DNA of 21,702 nt. It comes from Alphaproteobacteria bacterium (GTDB taxonomy: Bacteria; Pseudomonadota; Alphaproteobacteria; UBA7887). Below the pieces are notes generated by a model. That model did not search any database. It was not told the origin of the DNA and worked only from the letters and a program-made list of their open reading frames with translations. Shown here piece after piece: positions 7,741 through 14,309 of the stretch. The position numbers and the translations under genes are program-made. The stretch spans positions 1-21,702 of the forward strand of contig JANQOH010000243.1 of the NCBI GenBank assembly GCA_028289725.1, in the 5' to 3' direction. Position 1 is the stretch's first letter. Every line of letters begins with the position of its first letter.

Positions 7741-7804
7741 GCAGGCGCCCGGCGGGCCTGCAGCGCGGAACGCGAAGGCGCGTTTTGGCGGAATTGAGCC
7801 AAAA
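7741..7804 (+). other. Upstream stem-loops of the hsp20 leader
   Basis: The predicted leader folds locally. GCAGGC (7741-7746) can pair with GCCTGC (7756-7761). CGCG (7764-7767) pairs with CGCG (7771-7774). A clean 7-base-pair hairpin joins TTTTGGC (7783-7789) to GCCAAAA (7798-7804) with an 8-base loop. Auxiliary hairpins ahead of the temperature-sensing one are the usual layout of ROSE leaders. No fold energy was computed. Confidence 0.5.
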
Positions 7805-7810
7805 AATCGC

Positions 7811-7842
7811 CATCGACTCGCTCAATATGGAGGTGTCCGATG
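7811..7842 (+). promoter_or_regulatory. ROSE-like RNA thermometer covering the hsp20 SD and start codon
   Basis: Bases 7811-7817 pair with 7835-7842 (one bulged C), so the AUG at 7840 is inside the stem. The anti-SD segment C7819, C7821, U7822, C7823 pairs with G7833, G7832, A7831, G7830 of the SD GGAGG (7829-7833), leaving G7820 bulged; U7818 and U7834 are mismatched. The loop is 7824-7829. The anti-SD string UCGCU (7818-7822) matches the ROSE signature U(U/C)GCU, in which a bulged G opposite the SD is the known temperature-sensitive feature. Heat should melt the stem and free the SD. ROSE elements are typical of alphaproteobacterial hsp20 genes, which fits the gene that follows. Confidence 0.75.
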
Positions 7843-8295
7843 CCCAGAATGTCCGTATTTGACAGCCCGCTTCTGCTCGGATTTGAACCGTTCGAACAAT
7901 TGCTCGACCGGGTCGCCAAATCGTCTCAGGATACTTATCCGCCCTACAACATCGAACAGCTCGACGACACCCGTCTGCGGGTGACGTTGGCCGTGGCGGG
8001 GTTCGCGGAAGCCGACCTTGCAGTGACCGTGGATGGCAACCAACTGATGATCCGCGGACGCCAAGGCGAGGACGGCGAGCGGGTATTTTTGCACCGTGGC
8101 ATCGCGGCGCGCCAGTTTCAGCGCAATTTCGTCCTTGCGGATGGGCTTGAAGTTGCCGGCGCGCGTTTGGAAACGGGCCTATTGCATATTGAGATTGATC
8201 GACCGCTGCCTGCGTCCACCACGCGCACGATCAAGATCGAAAGCGAATCGCCAACGAATAATGCGCCAAAACTAAAAGCGGTTGGCGACGACTAA
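7840..8295 (+). CDS. Small heat shock protein, Hsp20/alpha-crystallin family
   Basis: This is an ATP-independent holdase that binds unfolding proteins during heat stress in the cytoplasm. The 151-residue product has a short N-terminal arm (FEPFEQLLDRV, similar to IbpA-type proteins), an alpha-crystallin domain from about residue 35 (YPPYNIEQLDDTRLRVTLAVAGF) to about 130, and the family block ARLETGLLHIEI at 108-119. A C-terminal I-x-I anchor (IKI, 131-133) allows oligomer contacts. GGAGG (7829-7833) stands 6 bases before the ATG. Regulation looks two-layered: a sigma-32-like promoter about 140 bases upstream and a ROSE-like hairpin over the ribosome site. The DUF1150 gene follows 46 bases later and is probably in the same transcript. 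Confidence 0.96.
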   Translation: MPRMSVFDSPLLLGFEPFEQLLDRVAKSSQDTYPPYNIEQLDDTRLRVTLAVAGFAEADLAVTVDGNQLMIRGRQGEDGERVFLHRGIAARQFQRNFVLADGLEVAGARLETGLLHIEIDRPLPASTTRTIKIESESPTNNAPKLKAVGDD

Positions 8296-8341
8296 ACCAA
8301 CGGCGCGATAACAAGATCAAAAACTGGATGGAGACGGATCA

Positions 8342-8557
8342 ATGACCAATCCTACGATCCCAAGAACATTGCCCGCAGCCGAATTGGCCGCGCTGGGCAT
8401 GCCCCATCTCGCTTATGTCAAACCGGTCGAAGTCGATGGTGAGACCGGTTACGCCATCTATGCAGCCGACGGCAACCAGATGGCGATCCTCGATGATCGC
8501 GACACGGCGATCGCGGCTATCCTTCAGCACGACATGGAGCCGGTTAGCGTCCACTAG
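8342..8557 (+). CDS. DUF1150 family small protein
   Basis: This is a 71-residue protein of unknown function. The sequence LAALGMPHLAYVKPVEVDG, a middle YAIYAADGNQMAILDDRDTAI and an ending MEPVSVH match what I recall of DUF1150, a family found almost only in alphaproteobacteria and commonly sitting directly behind hsp20 genes, as here. A GGAG lies about 9 bases before the ATG. There is no membrane segment or signal peptide. It probably shares the heat-inducible transcript of hsp20, which hints at a stress-related role, but no function should be assigned. It converges on the deacetylase gene, with 21 bases between stops. Confidence 0.85.
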   Translation: MTNPTIPRTLPAAELAALGMPHLAYVKPVEVDGETGYAIYAADGNQMAILDDRDTAIAAILQHDMEPVSVH

Positions 8558-8578
8558 CGCGATGAGCGACGGCGCGTC

Positions 8579-9472
8579 TTAGTCGTCGCCCGGAACCAGC
8601 CCGCGTGGCAGACTTTCAATGTGCGCGCATATGTCGCGCGGACGGGTAAGCCATATGCGGTCGCGATGCGCGGCAATATGCCGGAACACGCGGCGCATGT
8701 GGCGAATACGATAGGGTCGCCCGACCACAAATGGATGCAATGACATCGGGCAGACCAGCGGCTGTGCCGCGCTCTGCACGAGCATCTCATCGAAATTGTC
8801 GATCAGCATATCGGCGAACTCGGGCGCGCTGTAGCGGTACCAAATAACACCGCGCGTATCGTTGCATTCGATCGGATAAGGCATCGCCAAGATGCGGCCA
8901 TTGCGTGTGGTCATCCAGATCGGTTGATCGTCACACGTCCAATCCATGAAATAGCGATAGCCCGCCTCTTGCAGCAGGTCCGGCGTGACCGCGCTGTTTG
9001 ACAGCCACGGACTCATCCAGCCTATCGGCCGCGCCGCTTCGTGTCGGGAAATGGTATCCGTGACGTCCGCGATCAAAGCGGCCTCCGACGCCTCATCCAG
9101 GCCACCCTGCTCGTCCGAGTTGGTGACGCCATGGCCAAGAATTTCGTCGCCCCGGCGGCGCAAGGCCTCGGGAATATCCGGGCAGTGTTCATAGATCGCG
9201 GTGTTGAGCTGGGCTTCGATCGGGATGTCGAATTCGTCAAACAGCTCAAAAAGCCGCCAAATACCGACGCGATTCCCATAATCGCGCCAGGAGAAAATAC
9301 TGTGGCTCTGCGCCTGGTCCGGCGGCGCGATGGCCGCGCCCTTGCCTTCCTCAAAACTGAACTGTTCGATATTGAGCGCGATATAGACTGCGAGACGCGT
9401 GCCATTCGGCCAATCATAAGGTTGCCGCGTCGTGATGTTGGAATAGCCGTATCGGCCATGCGTGCGCACCAT
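8579..9472 (-). CDS. Polysaccharide deacetylase family protein (allantoinase PuuE-like branch)
   Basis: The 297-residue product belongs to the NodB/CE4-like fold. Its start (YDWPNGTRLAVYIALNIEQFSFEEG), the FSWRDYGNRVGIWRLFELFDEF block, the metal-site region GDEILGHGVTNSDEQ with His114, and the late SLHPFVVGRPYRIRH block resemble the branch that includes metal-independent PuuE allantoinases and many uncharacterised paralogues. The canonical chitin or peptidoglycan deacetylase TFDD motif is absent; the equivalent strand reads ALNIEQF. There is no signal peptide, so a cytoplasmic C-N hydrolase is more likely than cell-wall work. The ATG at 9472 is chosen over the longer frame to 9652 because GAGG lies 5 bases upstream, homology begins right there, and the longer form would overlap the divergent HD gene. 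Exact substrate unknown. Confidence 0.85.
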   Translation of the reverse strand: MVRTHGRYGYSNITTRQPYDWPNGTRLAVYIALNIEQFSFEEGKGAAIAPPDQAQSHSIFSWRDYGNRVGIWRLFELFDEFDIPIEAQLNTAIYEHCPDIPEALRRRGDEILGHGVTNSDEQGGLDEASEAALIADVTDTISRHEAARPIGWMSPWLSNSAVTPDLLQEAGYRYFMDWTCDDQPIWMTTRNGRILAMPYPIECNDTRGVIWYRYSAPEFADMLIDNFDEMLVQSAAQPLVCPMSLHPFVVGRPYRIRHMRRVFRHIAAHRDRIWLTRPRDICAHIESLPRGLVPGDD

Positions 9473-9639
9473 TATTGCCTCGACCTTCTTGTGTTCGCGT
9501 GGCTTTAATCCTATTGCAGACGGCAGGCGCGCACGACGTACATATTGCCGATGCGGCTTGCATTGACCTCCGGACGCATCGGCCATAGCGTGCGCCGCGC
9601 CAATAAGATCGGCGCCGACAAGTATTTGAGGACGAAACC
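9473..9639. promoter_or_regulatory. Divergent promoter region between deacetylase and HD genes
   Basis: This 167-base region must hold both promoters. For the HD gene, TTGACC (9563-9568) with TAGCGT (9586-9591), 17 bases apart, is the best sigma-70-like pair I can see, but the -10 half is poor. No clear operator was seen. Confidence 0.3.
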
Positions 9640-10395
9640 ATGGCGAAAACACAATCGATTGCCGAACGGGCCGATGCGCTCGAATCTCAGCAAATGCAAG
9701 ACCTCAATAATCGTCTGGTGACAAAATCGTTGCTATACCATTTGGCGGACGGCGAACAATCGCTTGGCAACGGGTTCGGCCAAGGCACCGGCAAGCAACT
9801 TCTTATGGGTGAAGATCCGCGCCTGCCGCAAATGCCTGAAAAACCAACGCTTATGGATTTCTTCAAGTATCGCTTCGCGCCGGCGCAGCAGCATCTTTTG
9901 CAGAGCGCGCGCCTAGCCCGCAAGAATGGCTTGTCAGGAAATATGATCCTCGCCTGCTTGTTGCACGATATCGCCGTTTCCGGCTTTATCCGGTCCGACC
10001 ATGGCTATTGGGGCGCGCAGATGATCGAACCCTATGTGGACGAAGAAGTCAGCTGGGCCGTGCGCATGCATCAATGCCTGCGTTTCTTTCCGGACGAGTC
10101 GGTCGGCTACGCGTATCCCGAAAGCTATATCTCGTTTTTCGGCGCGGACTACGAGGTCGACCCCTACATCGTGCGGGACTACGAATATGCGCGCAATCAC
10201 AAATGGTATATGTCCGCCCGCATGATTTGCGTGAACGATCTCTATTCCTTCGATCCGAATGTGGTTGTCGAGTTGGAGGAATTCGAGGATGTGATCGGCC
10301 GTCACTTCAAGCAACCCGCGGAAGGACTCGGCAACGACAATACGCCCGCATCGCACATGTGGCGCACGCTGCGGTGCCCGTGCAACGCGCTATAA
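9640..10395 (+). CDS. HD-domain metal-dependent hydrolase
   Basis: The 251-residue cytoplasmic protein carries an HD-superfamily metal site: His85 in QHLLQSARLA, His109-Asp110 in CLLHDIA, His121 in SDHGYWGAQMIEPYV, His144 in VRMHQCLRF and Asp200 in MICVNDLYSFDPN. HD proteins of this type are phosphohydrolases or related hydrolases; the substrate cannot be read from the sequence. GAGG at 9628-9631 precedes the ATG. It diverges from the deacetylase-like gene and converges on chvG with 12 bases between stops. The C-terminal end, MWRTLRCPCNAL, has two close cysteines of unknown meaning. I am confident of the fold and not of any reaction. Confidence 0.85.
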   Translation: MAKTQSIAERADALESQQMQDLNNRLVTKSLLYHLADGEQSLGNGFGQGTGKQLLMGEDPRLPQMPEKPTLMDFFKYRFAPAQQHLLQSARLARKNGLSGNMILACLLHDIAVSGFIRSDHGYWGAQMIEPYVDEEVSWAVRMHQCLRFFPDESVGYAYPESYISFFGADYEVDPYIVRDYEYARNHKWYMSARMICVNDLYSFDPNVVVELEEFEDVIGRHFKQPAEGLGNDNTPASHMWRTLRCPCNAL

Positions 10396-10407
10396 AATTG
10401 CGTGTCG

Positions 10408-12132
10408 TTAGAAAGGTAGCTTGACCAAGAAGCGCGCACCCGCGACGCTTCCGGGCTCGTCGCCAGGCCGGTTTTCCGCCCAAATCGTGCCTTTATGCGC
10501 TTCGACAATCTGCTTCGATATGCTTAACCCCAGTCCGGAATGGGTGCCGAATTTCTCACCGGCAGGACGTTCGCTATAGAAGCGATCGAAGATCGCGCGC
10601 GTTTTCGAACCGGGAATGCCCGGACCTTCATCCTCGACGATCACGATCGCGCCATCCAGTCGGCGGCTTAGCCGCACGGTGATGCGCCCGCCCGGCGGGC
10701 TGAAGGTCACTGCGTTGTCGATGAGGTTGCGAAAGACCTGAGCCAATCGATCCACCACACCGTCAATCTCGACAGGCCCGCTCTGATCGCGAACAAACTC
10801 AACGACAGGACCATCGCCGCTCGACATCTCTCGTTGCATGGCGACCAGGGTCCCCAACAATTCGTCCAGGTCGACCGGGCTTGCCGTGGCGCGAATCAAT
10901 TCGGCGTCGAGGCGCGATGCGGCCGAAATGTCGGTGATCAACCGGTCCATTCGGCCGATATCCTCGACGAGCACGGCAAACAAGCGCTTTTGGGTATCCG
11001 GATCGTCGATCCGTTGAATCGTTTCCACAGCGCTGCGCAAACTGGTGAGCGGATTTTTGAGTTCGTGCGCCACGTCCGCCGCGAACTGCTCGATATCGTC
11101 GATGCGCTTGCGCAACGCCTCGGTCATCGCCCGCAACGAAACGCTCAAATCGCCGATTTCGTCGGAACGCTTACTGAGGTCCGGAATTTCCTGCGCATCA
11201 CCCCATCCGGATGTCACGCGTTCCGCGCCGGCGGCGAGCTGACGAATTGGCCTGGCGATCGTGCCCGCAAGATACAGGGAAAGTAGCACCGTGATGGCGA
11301 CCGCCAGCAGGCCCAAGAGCAGAATGTCGCCGCGCACCTCGCGTACACGCGACTGAATGTCGTCGGTGCCCGCGGTCAACATAAGTGAGCCCAGGACAGC
11401 CTTAAAGCGCACGACCGGAACGGCGACGTTCAACACCATATTGCCGTCGGCATCAACGCGCGCCTGCGCGCCAATTTGTCCACGCAGCGCGCGCACCACC
11501 TCGGCATAATGTTCGGCGCGCTGGTAGGGCGATTCGACATAATGCGGCAGCTCGCCGATCAGCACCCGGTCGATCAAATTGTTAAGCCGATCGAGCAACG
11601 GATCGAGCGGTGTCTCCTCTTGCGGCGCGGGCAGTCGGCGGATCTCGACCAGCGAGCGCGCCCGTGCGATCCGCAAGCTATCGGCGACCAATTCGCCGTT
11701 GCTTTGAAACAGCCGCGCGCGTGTGCGAATTGGGCGTGCCAGCGGCTGGAGAAGATAGGCGGCGTGTTCCGGATTGATGGTTTGCGGCGCGGTCGGGTCG
11801 CGCGGGACGACAGTTTCGCCGAGCGCGGCCGCGATGATCAGGCCTTGCGTGGTCAACGCCTCGAGCCGGCCTTCGATGAGCCCGCGCTGGTACTGATCCA
11901 TATAGAGAACGCCAGCGACCAGGATCGCCAACGCCAGCAAATTGAGTGCGAGAATGCGCTGTGTGATCGGTGAAAACCAGCGCCGCCGCCTGCGGGAGCG
12001 AAACGGATGCGTGGTATTCTCGGTTTCGTCGGGTGACTCTTGACGGCGCGCGCGACGCCTCTCAAATCGCCTCTCAACGCGCGATTTTGATTCTGTTTGC
12101 TCAGCCTTCGCTGTATCGATAACCGATGCCAT
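10408..12132 (-). CDS. chvG: ChvG/ExoS-type sensor histidine kinase
   Basis: This membrane kinase partners ChvI and in rhizobia and Agrobacterium controls acid and envelope-stress responses. The 574-residue product has an arginine-rich cytoplasmic start, a membrane segment at about 60-78, a periplasmic sensor of about 190 residues typical of ChvG proteins, a second membrane segment near 270-290, and HAMP. The signature box VAHELKNPLTSLRSAVET holds the phosphoacceptor His356, and FRNLIDNAVTFSPPGG, DEGPGI and GLGLSISKQI form the ATP site. The start is uncertain. The ATG at 12132 overlaps the end of chvI by 32 bases and has no visible SD, but no better in-frame start precedes the first membrane segment. 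The longer frame to 12225 is buried in chvI. It is translated from the chvI transcript. hprK, its usual downstream neighbour, is missing. Confidence 0.92.
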   Translation of the reverse strand: MASVIDTAKAEQTESKSRVERRFERRRARRQESPDETENTTHPFRSRRRRRWFSPITQRILALNLLALAILVAGVLYMDQYQRGLIEGRLEALTTQGLIIAAALGETVVPRDPTAPQTINPEHAAYLLQPLARPIRTRARLFQSNGELVADSLRIARARSLVEIRRLPAPQEETPLDPLLDRLNNLIDRVLIGELPHYVESPYQRAEHYAEVVRALRGQIGAQARVDADGNMVLNVAVPVVRFKAVLGSLMLTAGTDDIQSRVREVRGDILLLGLLAVAITVLLSLYLAGTIARPIRQLAAGAERVTSGWGDAQEIPDLSKRSDEIGDLSVSLRAMTEALRKRIDDIEQFAADVAHELKNPLTSLRSAVETIQRIDDPDTQKRLFAVLVEDIGRMDRLITDISAASRLDAELIRATASPVDLDELLGTLVAMQREMSSGDGPVVEFVRDQSGPVEIDGVVDRLAQVFRNLIDNAVTFSPPGGRITVRLSRRLDGAIVIVEDEGPGIPGSKTRAIFDRFYSERPAGEKFGTHSGLGLSISKQIVEAHKGTIWAENRPGDEPGSVAGARFLVKLPF

Positions 12133-12808
12133 ACAAAGTCTCGATGTGGGCGAAGGTCGAATCGATTGCACGGAATTTGCGCCGCATCCGCTTAATGTGA
12201 CTGTCGATGGTGCGATCATCGACATACACTTGATCGCTATAGGCCGCGTCCATCAATTGATCTCGGCTCTTCACGTGACCGGGCCGCACGGCCAAGGCTT
12301 GCAGGATCAAAAATTCTGTCACCGTGAGCGTGAGCGGTTCGCCGCGCCACGTACACAGATGGCGCGCGGGATCGAGGATCAAGTCGCCACGTTGGATTAC
12401 CGCGCTATCGGCATCGGCACTCGCATCCCCGTTCTCGTCGGCGAGCTGGACCCGTCGTAACAGGGCGCGAATGCGCTCTATCAACAGGCGTTGAGAGAAA
12501 GGCTTGGTGATGTAGTCGTCTGCGCCCATTTTCAGGCCCAGCAACTCATCGAGCTCGTCATCCTTCGAGGTCAGGAAAATGACCGGCAGCGCCGAGTCTC
12601 GGCGAAGCCGCGTCAACAGCTCCAGCCCATCCATCCGCGGCATCTTAATGTCGAGAACCGCGATATCGACCGGATCGTCGGTGAGCCCTTTCAGCGCCTG
12701 TTCGCCATCGGTGTAGGTGCGCGTCTCGAACCCCTCGGCATCGAGGGCGATCGAAACCGAGGCGAGAATATTCTGGTCATCGTCAACAATGGCTATGCGC
12801 GGCTTCAC
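12101..12808 (-). CDS. chvI: ChvI-type response regulator (OmpR family)
   Basis: This DNA-binding regulator is phosphorylated by ChvG. The 235-residue product has a receiver domain (IAIVDDDQNILASVSIALDAEGFE at the start, phosphoacceptor Asp53 in VLDIKMPRMDG, Thr/Lys signals in IFLTSKDDELDE and ITKPFSQRLL) and an OmpR-type winged helix (TVTEFLILQALAVRPGHVKSRDQL, then VDDRTIDSHIKRMRRKF and a closing GIGYRY). The start is GTG at 12808, preceded by AGAGG with 6 bases between; no ATG is available upstream in frame. Its 3' end overlaps chvG. A candidate 29-codon ORF lies 45 bases upstream on the same strand and may be a leader for the pair. Confidence 0.95.
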   Translation of the reverse strand: MKPRIAIVDDDQNILASVSIALDAEGFETRTYTDGEQALKGLTDDPVDIAVLDIKMPRMDGLELLTRLRRDSALPVIFLTSKDDELDELLGLKMGADDYITKPFSQRLLIERIRALLRRVQLADENGDASADADSAVIQRGDLILDPARHLCTWRGEPLTLTVTEFLILQALAVRPGHVKSRDQLMDAAYSDQVYVDDRTIDSHIKRMRRKFRAIDSTFAHIETLYGIGYRYSEG

Positions 12809-12853
12809 GTCACACCTCTTTTTTTGACTTTATCACCGTTCGCCATTATCTGC

Positions 12854-12943
12854 TCAAGCCGCCGGGAGAACCTGCGTTTCGCACCGCACAAGGTGATATG
12901 GGACCGGTCCCGCGTATGTCGAATGATCAGGGCGGTCGGCCAT
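12854..12943 (-). CDS. Candidate 29-residue small ORF upstream of chvI
   Basis: An ATG at 12943 has a very strong SD, GGAGGGG (12955-12949 on the minus strand), 5 bases ahead. It opens a frame ending in TGA at 12854, 45 bases before the chvI start. The peptide begins MADRPDHSTYAGPVPY and has one cysteine near its end (position 21). It has no membrane segment and no run of a single amino acid that would suggest classical attenuation. The SD is better than that of most genes here, which is the main argument that it is translated. It could be a leader peptide, a small protein or a ribosome-loading site. I recognise no family. Confidence 0.5.
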   Translation of the reverse strand: MADRPDHSTYAGPVPYHLVRCETQVLPAA

Positions 12944-12962
12944 AACGACCCCTCCAGAGCCT

Positions 12963-12991
12963 AAATTGCGGCAATTTTTGGCGAGATTATG
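12963..12991 (-). promoter_or_regulatory. Possible promoter -10 and palindromic operator upstream of the chvI leader ORF
   Basis: Read on the minus strand, CATAAT (12991-12986) is a fair -10 box, although no good -35 is seen at the right distance. Directly downstream is a perfect 7-1-7 palindrome, AAATTGC-G-GCAATTT (12963-12977), the most AT-rich symmetric site in this area. A regulator binding here would sit over or just after the start of chvI transcription. Confidence 0.35.
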
Positions 12992-13196
12992 ACGGAAACA
13001 GAAAAAACCAGGCGCGACCCGCTTTCCGGCCGATTGGACGCGGCATGCCTTGCACTGGTCCCAAGGCGCAAAACATGCGGTACAACGAAGTGCGCGCGCG
13101 GCTAAACTTCGAGGCTCTGGATTGTGGCGCGGCGGGGGCCCGAATATGGCCCGTGGCGCGCGCCATACCACCTGAATTTGATGCGGAAGCTAACTC

Positions 13197-14285
13197 ATGA
13201 CAGGTCCTTACATCGTCCCGTACAAGGGCACCATGCCCAACCTGGGTCAGCGCGCGCACATCGCGCCGGATGCCGCTTTGATCGGCAGCGTCACCCTGGG
13301 CGATGACGTGTCGCTGGGGCCCCTCGCGACGTTGCGGGCCGACGGACATCGCAATGATATTGGGGACCAATGCCAATTCCTGGACCGCGCCACCGTCCAC
13401 GTCGCCGATGGCTATCTACCGGCGATCGTCGGCAGTCGCGTGACCGTCGGACGCTATGCGCTCGTTCATGCCTGTGTGATCGACGACGATTGCTTGCTGT
13501 GCGACGGCGCGGTGATCATGGACGGCTCGCATCTCGGCGCGGGCGCCGTGCTCGCGGCCGGTGCGCTCGTGCCGCCGGGCAAAACGCTAGATGGCAATAT
13601 GCTCTACGCCGGCAATCCCGCGAAACCCGTGCGCGAAATCTCAGCGCAGGAGCGCAACGCGTGGCGGGACACGGTGCTTAGTCGACAACAGTCCGATGAA
13701 ATACTCGTGTGCGACTTGCCGCCAATGACCATGAAGCCATTCCTCGACAACGTGACGGGTGCCGGTCCGCTTTACGCCTTGTCCGACGTTAGTCCGTCCT
13801 TCGATCCGGCCTCTTATGTCGCACCCAACGCTGTCGTCGCCGGCCAGGTCGATGTTGCCGAGCATGCCAGCGTCTGGTTCGCAACGGTGATGCGTGCCGA
13901 AGGCGGCGCCATTCGAGTCGGCGCGCGGTCCAACATTCAAGACAACAGTTTTCTGATTACCAAACCGGGTGGTGGACCGATCGAAATCGGTGAGGATGTG
14001 ACCCTCGGCCACAATGTGCGCATGGGGTCCTGCACCGTGGGCAATAGCTGCCTGATCGGCATGGGATGCGAAGTCATGGATGGCGTGGTGGTTGAGGACG
14101 GCGCGATGATTGGCGCGCGCGCTTTTGTCGAACCCGGCACCGTCGTCAAAGCCGGCTATATTTGGGCCGGCCGACCCGCGCGCGAATTCCGTCCCGTCAA
14201 GGAACAGGAGCGGCAATTCTTCGCCCGCGGCAAAGACGTCTATGTCGGCTACTCCGGGACCTATCTGGCAGAGGAAGCTGCTTAG
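13197..14285 (+). CDS. Tandem two-domain gamma-carbonic-anhydrase-like protein (fused left-handed beta-helices)
   Basis: The 362-residue product contains two gamma-carbonic-anhydrase-like hexapeptide-repeat domains in one chain, about residues 1-165 and 195-355. Ordinary members (YrdA, PaaY, CaiE) are single domains of about 170-200 residues acting as trimers. Each half ends with the family block: LYAGNPAKPVREISAQE (136-152) and IWAGRPAREFRPVKEQE (322-338). Aligning by motif to Cam and YrdA, the N half keeps the zinc histidines equivalent to Cam His81 (His68) and His122 (His91) but has Arg86 for His117. The C half has Ile254 and Gly277 for His81 and His122 but keeps His117 (His272). Arg47 and Asp49 of the N half match the structural Arg59/Asp61. 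GGAAG lies upstream of the ATG. It stands alone between chvI (divergent) and natB (convergent). Fold certain; activity open. Confidence 0.9.
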   Translation: MTGPYIVPYKGTMPNLGQRAHIAPDAALIGSVTLGDDVSLGPLATLRADGHRNDIGDQCQFLDRATVHVADGYLPAIVGSRVTVGRYALVHACVIDDDCLLCDGAVIMDGSHLGAGAVLAAGALVPPGKTLDGNMLYAGNPAKPVREISAQERNAWRDTVLSRQQSDEILVCDLPPMTMKPFLDNVTGAGPLYALSDVSPSFDPASYVAPNAVVAGQVDVAEHASVWFATVMRAEGGAIRVGARSNIQDNSFLITKPGGGPIEIGEDVTLGHNVRMGSCTVGNSCLIGMGCEVMDGVVVEDGAMIGARAFVEPGTVVKAGYIWAGRPAREFRPVKEQERQFFARGKDVYVGYSGTYLAEEAA

Positions 14286-14309
14286 GCGCTTTTAGTTCGC
14301 AAAAAGTCG

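Noticed and set aside
12133..12225. An upstream start for chvG that would add 31 residues
   Set aside because: It lies wholly inside chvI, begins at a non-ATG codon without SD, and the added residues have no similarity to ChvG proteins.
13154..13165. The 12-base palindrome TGGCGCGCGCCA upstream of the gamma-CA-like gene as an operator
   Set aside because: Alternating GC runs form such palindromes easily at this base composition, and nothing else supports it.
12854..13171. A longer, 105-codon minus-strand version of the small ORF upstream of chvI
   Set aside because: The added N-terminal part is rich in Arg, Cys and Pro as in noncoding GC-rich frames. The strong SD points to the internal ATG at 12943.
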